A stretch of 64,000 nt of DNA from DASTDH01 sp035601575 (lineage in GTDB: Bacteria; Verrucomicrobiota; Verrucomicrobiia; Chthoniobacterales; JAFAMB01): positions 27,805-91,804 of the forward strand of contig DATNNZ010000556.1 in NCBI GenBank assembly GCA_035601575.1. Reading direction: 5' to 3'. The notes under the pieces are model-generated. The model worked only from the letters and a program-made list of their open reading frames with translations, was not told where the DNA came from and ran no database searches. Positions 35,559 through 44,557 of this stretch are shown here, one piece after another; within the stretch, counting starts at the first letter, position 1; every line of letters starts with the position of its first letter. A program made the translations under genes and the position numbers.

Positions 35559-36350
35559 ATGGCTAACTTGCGACTATTGAGCTTGGATTTTGACGGGACG
35601 ATGATTGCGCCGTGGGAAAGCGAACCCGCGACCGTCAGTCAGCCTCTAGTCGATCATCTGAACCTATTGCGCCGGCACGGTACGATCATAGCAATGAACA
35701 CGGGCCGTACCTTGGAACTAGTCGACAAGGCACTTAAGTTTTTTCCATTTCGGCCGGATTACGCCCTCACCACTGAGCGAGAGATCTACCGGGCAAAAGA
35801 ATCTGGCTGGGAGCCGATCGCGGAATGGAACGAGGACTGCCAACAATCGCACGATCAACTTTATCGAGACGCCTCAGACCTGCTCGCCGACATTGAAAGC
35901 TATTTGTCCAATCGCACCCGGGCTCGGCTGCACCGCGAATCCGGCCGGTTGGTCGGGGTGGTGGCCCAAGATCCTCCGGAGATGAATGGAATCATTAGTT
36001 ACTTGGATTCCCAACGAAGGCACGTAGCTGAATTTTCTTACCAACGAAATGGCATTTACCTTCGTTTTTGCCATGCCCGCTTTGACAAGGGTTCGGTACT
36101 TCAAGGCTTGCAAGCCCAGCTGGGAATCGATCCCGGTGAGACCTTTGCCGCAGGTGACAATTACAACGATCTGCCTATGTTGCGTCGCGAAATTGCGAGA
36201 CACCTCGCATGTCCGGTGAACAGTATTATCGAGGTGAAGACTGCCGTACGAGAAGGCGGAGGTTATGTTTCCGAACAGGTCGGTGGCGATGGGCTTGTCG
36301 AAGCCTTATCGCGCTTGTCATCTGCGAGAGACGCAAATAGTGGACAATAA
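35559..36350 (+). CDS. HAD-superfamily phosphatase, Cof-like
   Basis: 263 residues from the ATG at 35559 (a TTG lies two codons before). Motif I is LSLDFDGTMI with the nucleophile Asp, motif II is MNTGR and motif IV is AAGDNYNDLPML; the type IIB cap lies between about 85 and 180. Likely hydrolyses a small phosphorylated metabolite; substrate unknown. It lies before phoB on the same strand, but a 156-bp gap argues against simple operon membership. Confidence 0.87.
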   Translation: MANLRLLSLDFDGTMIAPWESEPATVSQPLVDHLNLLRRHGTIIAMNTGRTLELVDKALKFFPFRPDYALTTEREIYRAKESGWEPIAEWNEDCQQSHDQLYRDASDLLADIESYLSNRTRARLHRESGRLVGVVAQDPPEMNGIISYLDSQRRHVAEFSYQRNGIYLRFCHARFDKGSVLQGLQAQLGIDPGETFAAGDNYNDLPMLRREIARHLACPVNSIIEVKTAVREGGGYVSEQVGGDGLVEALSRLSSARDANSGQ

Positions 36351-36506
36351 GGGCGGTTGCACGATTTACATGTTCTCAAATGATGTCTCTGGCGGAGAGG
36401 GGGAGTGGCCCATTGCCCTGTTCGATCTCGACCGAGTCGCTATGGCGTTCAGGCTTGCGCCGAGTTTTTGGGGGATTGCACGATGGCCTGGTTGTTGCCG
36501 CGTTAG

Positions 36507-37193
36507 ATGAGTGAGAAGATCCTGATTGTTGAAGACGAGGTGGATGTGGCCGAATTGCTGGCTCACCATCTCAAAAAAGCGGGCTTCGTTGTTGAGATGG
36601 CGACGAACGGCCGGGTGGCCTTGGCCTCCATTCGAGATCAACCGCCTACGTTGGTCGTCTTGGACCTCATGCTGCCCGAGATGTCCGGCCTCGATTTGTG
36701 CCGAGCGATTCGGTCCGATCCGCGCACAAAAGAAATGGCCGTCGTGATGCTCTCGGCCCGTACGGAGGAAATTGACCGAGTGCTGGGGTTTGAGTTAGGG
36801 GCTGACGATTACGTGGTAAAGCCTTTTAGCCCTCGCGAGTTTGTGCTGCGGATCCAGGCCATCTTGCGGCGACGGGCTGCTTCCCCTCATGATCACGATT
36901 GCCTCCAAGTGGGAGAGATTCTCCTTGATCGCTCTCGACACGAGGTTAAAGCCGCAAATCGGGTCATCGAATGCACCGCGACCGAGTTTAAGTTGTTGCG
37001 CTTGTTGATGGAGCGTGAAGGGCGGGTGCAGGGAAGAGACCGGCTATTGAGTGACGTTTGGGGCTACGACTCAATCATCGATACCAGAACGGTGGATACG
37101 CACATGCGTCGCCTGCGAGACAAGCTCGGCAGCTGCGGCCGTTATATCGAGACAGTGCGCGGATTCGGATATCGGTTGGCGGTCCCTCACTGA
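36507..37193 (+). CDS. phoB: PhoB-type response regulator, OmpR family
   Basis: 228 residues, ATG start. The receiver (1-120) has IVEDE, the phospho-Asp in VVLDLMLPEMSG (about 53), Thr/Ser-type switch MLSARTEE and Lys in VVKPFSPRE. The C-terminal winged helix (about 130-228) has TATEFKLLRLLMEREGRV and the recognition helix ending DTHMRRLRDKLG. Assignment to PhoB rests on sequence type and on the neighbouring Pho-box sites, porins and pstB. No PhoR kinase gene is adjacent. Confidence 0.88.
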   Translation: MSEKILIVEDEVDVAELLAHHLKKAGFVVEMATNGRVALASIRDQPPTLVVLDLMLPEMSGLDLCRAIRSDPRTKEMAVVMLSARTEEIDRVLGFELGADDYVVKPFSPREFVLRIQAILRRRAASPHDHDCLQVGEILLDRSRHEVKAANRVIECTATEFKLLRLLMEREGRVQGRDRLLSDVWGYDSIIDTRTVDTHMRRLRDKLGSCGRYIETVRGFGYRLAVPH

Positions 37194-37254
37194 CGGGATT
37201 TTGGGGACGGTGCTAGGGTCTAGAAATTGCACGACGATCATGAAAGGAACGTGA

Positions 37255-37294
37255 TTGTCACGTAATCGTAACATATCCGACGTCGTGTCGTAAC
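37255..37294 (+). promoter_or_regulatory. Pho box cluster A
   Basis: Heptamers on an 11-bp phase: TTGTCAC (37255), TCGTAAC (37266), a degenerate unit (37277) and TCGTAAC (37288). This matches the E. coli Pho box layout (CTGTCAT, 4 bp, CTGTCAT). It lies 62 bp after phoB and about 320 bp before porin 1. Confidence 0.6.
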
Positions 37295-37460
37295 ATTTAG
37301 TTGGTCACCTGAGCCCGCTGAGGCTAGTCGGTTTCTTTGGCTACAGGCGTTCATGGACGTTTCGGCCCGCCCCCAAGCGTTTCGGCCTTTGGCCACGAAA
37401 GCTCATTAGTGTCGGCAAAGACGTGCAGAGAGAATCGGTTGGTGCCGAAAAACCGTTGAA

Positions 37461-37489
37461 ATGTTACGGCGTTGTCACTCGGCTGTAAC
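37461..37489 (+). promoter_or_regulatory. Pho box B upstream of porin 1
   Basis: Three heptamers on an exact 11-bp phase: ATGTTAC (37461), TTGTCAC (37472), CTGTAAC (37483). The site starts 150 bp before the porin 1 ATG. Confidence 0.75.
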
Positions 37490-37610
37490 ATCAAATTGGT
37501 CCAGTCGGTCCCGGCCGTACCCAACCCCGTACGTTTTGGTGCTCAGTAGGGCATCATTGACTTGGAGAGCGCGAGAAGTCGCCGGAACTGAGTCCAAGGA
37601 GAGAAAACCA

Positions 37611-39317
37611 ATGATCCGAAAAACCAAATATGCTTTGGCACTGGCCGGCCTCGTCGCCTTAACCACCGGTGCTGCATTTGCAGATGATCAGGCGCTCATC
37701 GATGCCTTGGTTCGTAAGGGCATCCTGACGCAAAAAGACGCTGATACGATCGAAAGCGAGGTGTCGAAAAACCCGGCAGTGCTACCGGCTCCGAGCAGTC
37801 CGCTCAAGCTGGCGCCCTGGATTAAGGAACTGAAACTGAGCGGCGACTTGCGGCTTCGTTATCAGTGGGATGAAGAACAGGCTCAGGAGCCTTCATCCGC
37901 TCCTGGCATTCCGACTCCGACACCGAGTCCTAGCCTTAAGAATCCGACTCCCACGCTGTCGGCCTCTCCCAACGGTAGGAATCATGTAGCGCAGCGCGAC
38001 CGTTGGCGGTTTCGTTTGCGTTTGAATGCAGAGATGAAATTTGATGGTGGCTTCTTTGCCGGGGTCAGCCTAACGACCAACAATTTCGTTGATACGGCCA
38101 ATCAAACCTACACGGGCGGTTTCCAAAACTACGGGATCTACATCAGCAAGGCTTTCTTGGGGTGGAATGGTTATCCTGGATTGGCCATTATTGCCGGTAA
38201 GCAGGACAACCCCTTCTACACCACAGATCTGTTTTACGATCCGAATATCTATCCGCAAGGGTTGGTAGAGCGCATTGATTTTGATAAGCTCTTTGGCTGG
38301 AACTCAGCTGGTGAACCGGTCGGCTACAGCAAGGAGGGCAAGGCGCCGCCTCCGGCGCCGGCGAGACATCCCTCCGTATTCGAGCTGTCGCTCATTGCCG
38401 GGCAATTCATCTTCTACGACAACAACGAATTCAACTTCGATAGCGACTTGAAGAACGATTCTTATCTGTTCGAAGAACAGTTGTTGGCTCGTTACAGGAC
38501 GGATTGGTTCGCGATCACGTTTGGTCCTTCGCTCTTCATTGCCAATGCGGCCGGCTATGGTCACGACACGGTTGCGAACGGTCCCGCTGGGAACTTCTCT
38601 TCGGTTAATACCGGCGGATTTACCGCGCCAGCCAAGAGCGATTTCCTGCAGTTCCTGGATGGTACCGGCGAAGAGCGCGATCTGTTCGTCGTGCTAGCGC
38701 CCGGGGATATTACCGTAAACGTTGCCAATATCCCGGTGAAGCTGTACTGGGATTTCGCTTACAACTTCGATGGCGGCGCACGTTACAGCTTGCTTGGCAC
38801 GGCCGGCCAGAGGATGACAACGGCGACCCTCTTCAACGGCACATCGCTTGCTAGTGGCAGCTTGGTCATCACCCAGCGAGATGGTACGAATCCGACCGGC
38901 TCGCCGCAAGCCGGTCTCTTTAGTCAAGTGGTCCTGAACAAGGATGGCTCGGTGAATCACTTCATCGACCCGGCACAGCCGTCGACCAAGGATAAGACGG
39001 CGTGGCTGGTCGGGATAAAGATTGGCGACAACAAGAAGGCCGGAGATATTTCGGTTTATGGCGACTTCCGCCAGATCGGTATCGCTTCAGTCGATCCGAA
39101 CCTATCGAACTCCGATGTGATGAATGCGCGATTGAACACCCAAGGCTTCGGCTTCGGAATCAGTTACAACGTGACCGACTTCTTCCTCCTGGGCGTGAGC
39201 GGTCGGATCGACTGGAACCTGACGAACCTTTACGGTGGTCAGGCCACGCGTGGTTCCGGTATTGCCGACGATAATAGTTGGCATTACATCCGGGTGGACG
39301 CGCTGTTGAAGTTCTAG
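37611..39317 (+). CDS. Outer-membrane porin, paralogue 1
   Basis: 568 residues from the ATG at 37611, with AAGGAGAG 8 bp upstream; the frame runs further up but this start gives a clean signal peptide (LALAGLVALTTGAAFA). After cleavage there is a short helical segment (DDQALIDALVRKGILTQKDAD), a Pro/Thr/Ser spacer (about 100-120), and a long beta-rich barrel ending YIRVDALLKF, a terminal Phe as expected for BAM substrates. It resembles Porin_5-type putative porins. Likely phosphate-controlled, judging from Pho box B. Paralogue 2 follows directly. Confidence 0.87.
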   Translation: MIRKTKYALALAGLVALTTGAAFADDQALIDALVRKGILTQKDADTIESEVSKNPAVLPAPSSPLKLAPWIKELKLSGDLRLRYQWDEEQAQEPSSAPGIPTPTPSPSLKNPTPTLSASPNGRNHVAQRDRWRFRLRLNAEMKFDGGFFAGVSLTTNNFVDTANQTYTGGFQNYGIYISKAFLGWNGYPGLAIIAGKQDNPFYTTDLFYDPNIYPQGLVERIDFDKLFGWNSAGEPVGYSKEGKAPPPAPARHPSVFELSLIAGQFIFYDNNEFNFDSDLKNDSYLFEEQLLARYRTDWFAITFGPSLFIANAAGYGHDTVANGPAGNFSSVNTGGFTAPAKSDFLQFLDGTGEERDLFVVLAPGDITVNVANIPVKLYWDFAYNFDGGARYSLLGTAGQRMTTATLFNGTSLASGSLVITQRDGTNPTGSPQAGLFSQVVLNKDGSVNHFIDPAQPSTKDKTAWLVGIKIGDNKKAGDISVYGDFRQIGIASVDPNLSNSDVMNARLNTQGFGFGISYNVTDFFLLGVSGRIDWNLTNLYGGQATRGSGIADDNSWHYIRVDALLKF

Positions 39318-39352
39318 GGGCGCCGAATCCGACTTAAGTTCGACGGTTTCCG

Positions 39353-39389
39353 CCGACCCGGTGGCCAATGCCACCGGGTCGGCATTTTT
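39353..39389 (+). terminator. Rho-independent terminator of porin 1
   Basis: Stem CCGACCCGGTGGC / GCCACCGGGTCGG with a short loop, followed by TTTTT. Confidence 0.92.
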
Positions 39390-39453
39390 CCAAACAACGA
39401 TGATAAAACGGCCGGCAATGCCTTGGGGAAATCGGCCTGGAAAAGCCGGTGAA

Positions 39454-39482
39454 ATGTTACTTTGCTGCCATCAGCTTGTCAC
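39454..39482 (+). promoter_or_regulatory. Pho box C upstream of porin 2
   Basis: ATGTTAC (39454), CTGCCAT (39465), TTGTCAC (39476), again on an exact 11-bp phase, starting 149 bp before the porin 2 ATG, essentially the same position as box B relative to porin 1. Confidence 0.75.
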
Positions 39483-39602
39483 ACGGGTTGATCAAGCTCG
39501 CCCAACCGTGCTTAACCTCGCGCGTGTTGGTGCTTAATGGGGAGCACTATCGACTTAGAGAGGGCGAAATTCGCAGGATCTAAGTCCAAGGAGAGAAAAT
39601 CA

Positions 39603-41309
39603 ATGATCCGAAACACCAAATATGTTTTGGCGCTGGCCGGCCTTGTTGCCTTAACCACCAGCGCCGCGTTTGCAGATGACCAGGCGCTCATCGATGCTTT
39701 GGTTCGCAAAGGCATCCTGACGCAAAAAGACGCCGACACAATAGAAAGTGAGGTGTCGAAAAACCCGGCAGCGGTGACAACTCCAAGCAGTCCGCTCAAG
39801 CTGGCGCCCTGGATTAAGGAATTGAAACTGAGCGGTGACTTGCGTCTCCGATACCAATGGGATGAAGAGCAGGCTCAAGAGCCCTCGGCCGCTCCCGGTA
39901 TTCCGACTCCGACCCCGAGTCCCAGCCTTAAGAATCCTACTCCTACGTTGACGGCCAGTCCGAACGGCAAGAACCATGTGGCAACGCGCTCGCGTTGGCG
40001 ATTCCGGTTGCGTTTGAATGCCGAGATGAAATTTGATGGCGGCTTCTTTGCCGGGGTCAGCCTCTCGACCAACAACTTCTCCGATACGCAAAATCAGACT
40101 TATACGGGTGGTTTCCAGAACTACGGCATCTATATAAGCAAGGCATTCTTGGGCTGGAACGGCTATCCTGGATTGACGCTTATCGCTGGTAAACAGGACA
40201 ACCCATTCTATGCCACCGATCTGTTCTGGGATCCGAACATGTATCCGCAAGGCTTGGTTGAGCGGATCGATTTTGATCAGCTCTTTGGCTGGAACTCGGC
40301 TGGGGAACCGGTCAGTTATAGCAAGGAGGGCAAGGCTCCGCCTCCGGTCAAGAAAAGCCATGGCAGTTTCGAGTTGGCGCTCATTGCCGGTCAGTTCATC
40401 TTCTACGACAACAACGAATTCAACTTCAACAGCAACCTGAAGAATGATTCTTACCTGTTCGAAGAACAGCTAGTGGCCCGTTACAGGACTGATTTGTTCT
40501 CGATTACGGTAGCTCCATCGCTCTTTATCGCCAATGCCGCCGGCTACGGTCACGATACGGTTGCGAACGGTCCGGCCGGCAACTTCTCGTCGGTTAATAC
40601 CGGTGGTTTTACTGCGCCGGCCAAGACCGACTTCCTGCAGTTCCTGGATGGCACCGGCGAAGAACGAGATCTGTTCATCGTTCAAGCGCCTGGAGATATC
40701 ACCTTGAAGGTGGCAAAAATCCCGGTGAAATTCTATTGGGACTTTGCCTACAACTTCGACGGAGGCCAACGTTTTAGCCTCCTAGGCACGGCCGGCCAAA
40801 GGATGACAACCGCTACTCTCTTCAACGGCACATCACTTGCCACCGGCAACACCTTGGTCATCACGCAACGAGATGGCACGAATCCAGTGCTTTCGCCGCA
40901 AGCTGGCTTATTTAGTCAAGTGGTCCTTAACAAGGACGGCTCCGTTAGAGAGTTTATCAATCCGGCGCAGCCGTCGAACAAGGATAAGATGGCATGGTTA
41001 GTTGGGTTGAAGATTGGTGACAACAAGAAAACCGGAGATCTTTCGGCTTACGTCGATTACCGCCAAGTCGGTATCGCCGCAGTTGACCCGAACCTCTCAT
41101 TCGATGACGCGATGAATGCGCGTTTGAATTTCCAAGGCTTCGGCATGGGAATCAGTTACAACGTGACCGATTTCTTCATCTTGGGAGTGAGCGGGCGGAT
41201 TGATTGGAACCTGACGAACCTCTACGGAGGTCAGGCCACTCGCGGCTCCGGTATTGCTGATGACAACAGTTGGCACTACATCCGAGTTGACGCGTTGCTG
41301 AAGTTCTAG
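39603..41309 (+). CDS. Outer-membrane porin, paralogue 2
   Basis: 568 residues from the ATG at 39603, with AAGGAGAG upstream. The same length as paralogue 1 and very similar along the whole protein, including the signal peptide, the PTPTPSPSLKNPTPTL spacer and the last 20 residues. Differences cluster in the middle (APARHPS versus KKSHGS near residue 250) and in barrel segments such as FVVLAPGDITVNVA versus FIVQAPGDITLKVA, as expected for altered pore loops after duplication. It has its own Pho box and terminator, so the two genes are separate transcription units. Confidence 0.87.
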   Translation: MIRNTKYVLALAGLVALTTSAAFADDQALIDALVRKGILTQKDADTIESEVSKNPAAVTTPSSPLKLAPWIKELKLSGDLRLRYQWDEEQAQEPSAAPGIPTPTPSPSLKNPTPTLTASPNGKNHVATRSRWRFRLRLNAEMKFDGGFFAGVSLSTNNFSDTQNQTYTGGFQNYGIYISKAFLGWNGYPGLTLIAGKQDNPFYATDLFWDPNMYPQGLVERIDFDQLFGWNSAGEPVSYSKEGKAPPPVKKSHGSFELALIAGQFIFYDNNEFNFNSNLKNDSYLFEEQLVARYRTDLFSITVAPSLFIANAAGYGHDTVANGPAGNFSSVNTGGFTAPAKTDFLQFLDGTGEERDLFIVQAPGDITLKVAKIPVKFYWDFAYNFDGGQRFSLLGTAGQRMTTATLFNGTSLATGNTLVITQRDGTNPVLSPQAGLFSQVVLNKDGSVREFINPAQPSNKDKMAWLVGLKIGDNKKTGDLSAYVDYRQVGIAAVDPNLSFDDAMNARLNFQGFGMGISYNVTDFFILGVSGRIDWNLTNLYGGQATRGSGIADDNSWHYIRVDALLKF

Positions 41310-41342
41310 GCCTTCAGAAGTTATTTAGCGACAGATATTTAT

Positions 41343-41378
41343 CCGACCCGGCGGCAAACCCGCCGGGTCGGCTTTTTT
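41343..41378 (+). terminator. Rho-independent terminator of porin 2
   Basis: Stem CCGACCCGGCGG / CCGCCGGGTCGG followed by TTTTTT. It shares the CCGACCCGG core with the porin 1 terminator, so the duplication included the terminator. Confidence 0.92.
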
Positions 41379-41491
41379 GAGTTTTATCCAGGCGACCAAC
41401 GATCAGGCGATCCGGACGGTGAATTGCCATTTGAGGATATTCTGCGACACTAAACCGTTTATTGCTGAGCCAACCCTGCCCGAAACCCGCT

Positions 41492-42346
41492 ATGGAATCT
41501 GCCAAGACAGATGTAAGACCCGTTCGAAAGGCTGACGAAGCCGTTCGGTTGACGCCAGCCCCGAGCAATACCAAGCCTGATATCCCGGGCAAACCGGTAA
41601 TCGAAGTGGACCACGTCGATTTTCATTATGGCGCTTCGAAGGCGTTGCACGGGATTAATTTTGCTATTCCTGAGAAAAAGGTCACGGCGTTCATCGGACC
41701 CTCCGGTTGCGGTAAATCGACCCTCTTGCGCTGTCTGAATCGAATGAACGACCTGGTTGATCATGCCAAGGTCACTGCGGGCGAGATCCGCATCGGCGGG
41801 GTGAATATAAATACGCCAGAAGTCGATGTGATCGAGTTGCGAAAAAGAGTCGGAATGGTTTTCCAGAAATCAAATCCCTTTCCTAAAACCATTTACGAAA
41901 ATATCGCTTACGGTCTGCGTATTAGTGGTGTTCGGAACAAAAAGGTCATCGATGAGACCGTCGAGGAAAGCCTGCGCGGAGCAGCTCTCTGGGAAGAGGC
42001 CAGGAATCGGTTGCATGAGAGCGCGCTCGGGTTGTCCGGCGGTCAGCAACAAAGGCTTTGTATCGCGCGAGCTATCGCAGTGAAGCCAAGGGTCATTTTG
42101 ATGGACGAGCCCTGTTCTGCGCTCGATCCCATTGCGACCGCGAAGGTCGAAGAGTTGATTTTCAGTCTGAAGGAACAATTCACAATCGTCATTGTCACCC
42201 ACAACATGCAGCAGGCGACTCGCTGCTCCGATTTCACCGCCTTCTTCTATCTGGGTCGACTTATCGAGTATGATAAGACCGATAAGCTGTTCAGTAACCC
42301 CTCGCAGAAGCAGACAGAAGACTACATCTCAGGACGCTTCGGTTAA
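41492..42346 (+). CDS. pstB: Phosphate ABC transporter ATPase PstB
   Basis: 284 residues from the ATG at 41492; a TTG lies 30 bp upstream in frame. After a 40-residue charged extension the ABC core follows PstB closely: VDHVDFHYGASKALHGINF, Walker A GPSGCGKST, LRCLNRMNDL (typical of PstB), the signature LSGGQQQRLCIARAIA and Walker B VILMDEPCSALDP, ending with DYISGRFG. It energises phosphate uptake through PstC/PstA, which are not adjacent here. Position after the Pho-boxed porins supports a phosphate-starvation role. Confidence 0.94.
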   Translation: MESAKTDVRPVRKADEAVRLTPAPSNTKPDIPGKPVIEVDHVDFHYGASKALHGINFAIPEKKVTAFIGPSGCGKSTLLRCLNRMNDLVDHAKVTAGEIRIGGVNINTPEVDVIELRKRVGMVFQKSNPFPKTIYENIAYGLRISGVRNKKVIDETVEESLRGAALWEEARNRLHESALGLSGGQQQRLCIARAIAVKPRVILMDEPCSALDPIATAKVEELIFSLKEQFTIVIVTHNMQQATRCSDFTAFFYLGRLIEYDKTDKLFSNPSQKQTEDYISGRFG

Positions 42347-42375
42347 CGGTGACCCGTTTTTGTGCGCGATGTGCT

Positions 42376-44532
42376 CTAAAAGGCAAAGCCGAAGCTGAGA
42401 TGGAAGGCACCGAAATCTTCATTGGCGCGAGGAGATGGATTGACCCCATAGTCGATCCGCAACGGGCCGACCGGCAGATTGTAGCGTAATCCCGCGCCAA
42501 TCCCGGTGCTGAACGAAGAGAATGGGGAAGTGCCTAGTCCTCCGGAATCAAAAAATACGGCTCCGACCAGATCGCCTACAATTGGGTGATCATATTCTAG
42601 GTTGAATACGGAGCGGGTCAGACCTCCAATCGGATTGTTGTTACGATCTCTCAGACCAAGATCTCGCTCGACGAAGCTACGCACGGTGTCGTCACCGCCA
42701 TTGAAGAGACGTTCCTGAATCGGTACCCCAAAGGTTCCTCCGGAAGAAGGCGAAATGAACCCAAAGCGGACCCCGAAAGCAAGCAGGCCCTTGCCGATCG
42801 ACTGATAGTAGGAAAATCGTTCGCTAAATTGAAGATAACTGCTGGCATTTTCGAACGGTTCCGACACGGAGCCAGTCAACGCGAGGATCCAACCGTGATG
42901 AGGATTTAAAGGACTATCACGATAATCGATCGTTTGAGTAACCCCAGCTGTCCCGATCTGATAGGTCGTGGGACCGACCAAACTGTTTGGATCGATTGTC
43001 ACGTTGCTCAAGCTCACACTCTTGAATTCCGCAAACACCCCGGTCTCGAAATGAGTTCCGTACTTCCGTGTGAGAGAGACTTGACCGAAGGTATTTGCGT
43101 AAGAGTATCCTTGAACCATCTTATCCTCGATTCCGAGAACAACTCGGAATCGATTCTTGGTATTCAGGAACCAGGGATCTTCATAAGAGATTTTACCGTC
43201 CGGGCCTCGTGCTGTGTATTCGGCGGAAACCGAAAAAATCTGACCTTCACCCAGAATGTTTCGGTTCGTATAACCAGCGCCGAAAATGAGGCCATCAAAA
43301 GTGCGGTAGCCGCCAAAAACACTGAATTCCTTCGCCTTAGCCTCCCAGGGAGTGATAGAGAGCGTAATGGTGTCGTCCTTCTCGGCAATTTCCTGGATGC
43401 CCAGAGTATCGAATAATCCGGTTTGTACCATTGCAGTGTTCTGGGTCTGCAGAGACTTCGGGCTATAGATCTGTCCTTGCAGCTCGGCGAATCTGTTAGG
43501 TAAAAAGTCGGGTTTCAGTCGAGCCTTAGGTCTTTGCTCCACTACAATTTTCCCGAACCGGTAGATTGGACCCGGCGTGGAGTGGACCGAGATCGGCACT
43601 CTTCCGCCTTTTCCCACTCGAGCAAAGTCAGGCTCTACGGTGACCACGGCAGAGAAATGACCAGCAGTTTTATAGATGAACGTCAGGTCGCGCTGCAGAT
43701 TGGTCAGCTCCGCTTCGGAATAAGGAGCTGGCCGATCAGTGAGCGACGAAATCTTCGCCTGAAATTGAACCATTGGAATCGCGGGATCATTTTTGAAGGT
43801 GATTGGCCCAAAGAAATATCTTGGACCTTCGACGATCGTGACCGTCGCGTTGACGACGTGCTGCGCCTCATCCGGATGGGTCTCCAGCTTTACGATCTGC
43901 ACCTTGGGAAAGCCTTCGGAAATGTAATAGCCCTGGACCAGCGAAGTGCCGGTGACCAAGTCCGCTTCCACGTAGGGCAGGCTCTTTTGGAACTGCGATA
44001 CCCGCGCTCTGGTGGTGCCGATCATATAGTCCTTCAGCACATCAGGAGGAAAGGTGTTGTCCCCCTTGAAATAGATGTCTCCCAAGTTGTAGTACGGCCC
44101 CTCGGTGATATACAGATCCAAACCTTGGCCGCCACTCGAGATTTTGTATTTCACGTCCACGACCGGATAGCCGTGTCGCCGGTAAAAGAGACCGACATAG
44201 TACGCGGTATCGTCGGCTAGAGGAAGGCTGAGTCCCTCGTTGCGGATTTGTTGCAGTGGATCGGCGACCGCGTCGCGCAGATCCTTCTCCGTGAAACTAC
44301 GGTTCCCAAAGAAATGGACTCTCCCGGCAATTTCCGGCGGTGGCGTCGCCTGCATCTGCACCGTGGTCGCCGCTTGATCAGCAGGCTTCAGTGTACCGCC
44401 CGGAGGCGGCGCTTGTCCGCGCGCCACGGGTGCGATTATGGCCAAAACGAACGTCAGCGAACACCAGCGAACGACAACGAACGCCAGCGAAGGAAGGCCA
44501 ATTCGGTAGCATTGGTGTTCATTGGTGCTCAC
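42376..44532 (-). CDS. tamA: TamA/BamA-type outer-membrane assembly protein
   Basis: 718 residues from a GTG at 44532. The signal-peptide region ends near PVARGQA. POTRA domains occupy about 65-370 and a 16-strand Omp85 barrel about 400-718. GGDDTVRSFVERDLG corresponds to the loop-6 VRGF motif (here VRSF), and it ends HLSFGFAF with a terminal Phe. The partner TamB gene is 25 bp upstream. The first 30 residues, including the start and part of the signal peptide (LAFVVVRWCSLTFV), are encoded by 10-bp repeat arrays, so the true start is uncertain. Confidence 0.87.
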   Translation of the reverse strand: MSTNEHQCYRIGLPSLAFVVVRWCSLTFVLAIIAPVARGQAPPPGGTLKPADQAATTVQMQATPPPEIAGRVHFFGNRSFTEKDLRDAVADPLQQIRNEGLSLPLADDTAYYVGLFYRRHGYPVVDVKYKISSGGQGLDLYITEGPYYNLGDIYFKGDNTFPPDVLKDYMIGTTRARVSQFQKSLPYVEADLVTGTSLVQGYYISEGFPKVQIVKLETHPDEAQHVVNATVTIVEGPRYFFGPITFKNDPAIPMVQFQAKISSLTDRPAPYSEAELTNLQRDLTFIYKTAGHFSAVVTVEPDFARVGKGGRVPISVHSTPGPIYRFGKIVVEQRPKARLKPDFLPNRFAELQGQIYSPKSLQTQNTAMVQTGLFDTLGIQEIAEKDDTITLSITPWEAKAKEFSVFGGYRTFDGLIFGAGYTNRNILGEGQIFSVSAEYTARGPDGKISYEDPWFLNTKNRFRVVLGIEDKMVQGYSYANTFGQVSLTRKYGTHFETGVFAEFKSVSLSNVTIDPNSLVGPTTYQIGTAGVTQTIDYRDSPLNPHHGWILALTGSVSEPFENASSYLQFSERFSYYQSIGKGLLAFGVRFGFISPSSGGTFGVPIQERLFNGGDDTVRSFVERDLGLRDRNNNPIGGLTRSVFNLEYDHPIVGDLVGAVFFDSGGLGTSPFSSFSTGIGAGLRYNLPVGPLRIDYGVNPSPRANEDFGAFHLSFGFAF
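44451..44490 (+). repeat. 10-bp-period array, arm 1
   Basis: ACGTCAGCGA, ACACCAGCGA, ACGACAACGA, ACGCCAGCGA. It overlaps the signal-peptide codons of tamA. The inverted arm is at 44511-44550. Confidence 0.8.
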
Positions 44533-44550
44533 TGGTGTTCATTGGTGTTC
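44511..44550 (-). repeat. 10-bp-period array, inverted arm 2
   Basis: Plus-strand units ATTGGTGTTC, ATTGGTGCTC, ACTGGTGTTC, ATTGGTGTTC; the complement GAACACCAAT is the arm 1 unit. It fills the gap between the tamB stop and the tamA start. Confidence 0.8.
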
Positions 44551-44557
44551 ACTGTCT

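Noticed and set aside
39651..40361. 236-codon frame on the minus strand
   Set aside because: Antisense to porin 2; a similar but broken shadow exists opposite porin 1, as expected from the duplication.
43534..44220. 228-codon frame on the plus strand
   Set aside because: Antisense to tamA, whose protein sequence is clearly conserved; the antisense product has no recognisable domain.
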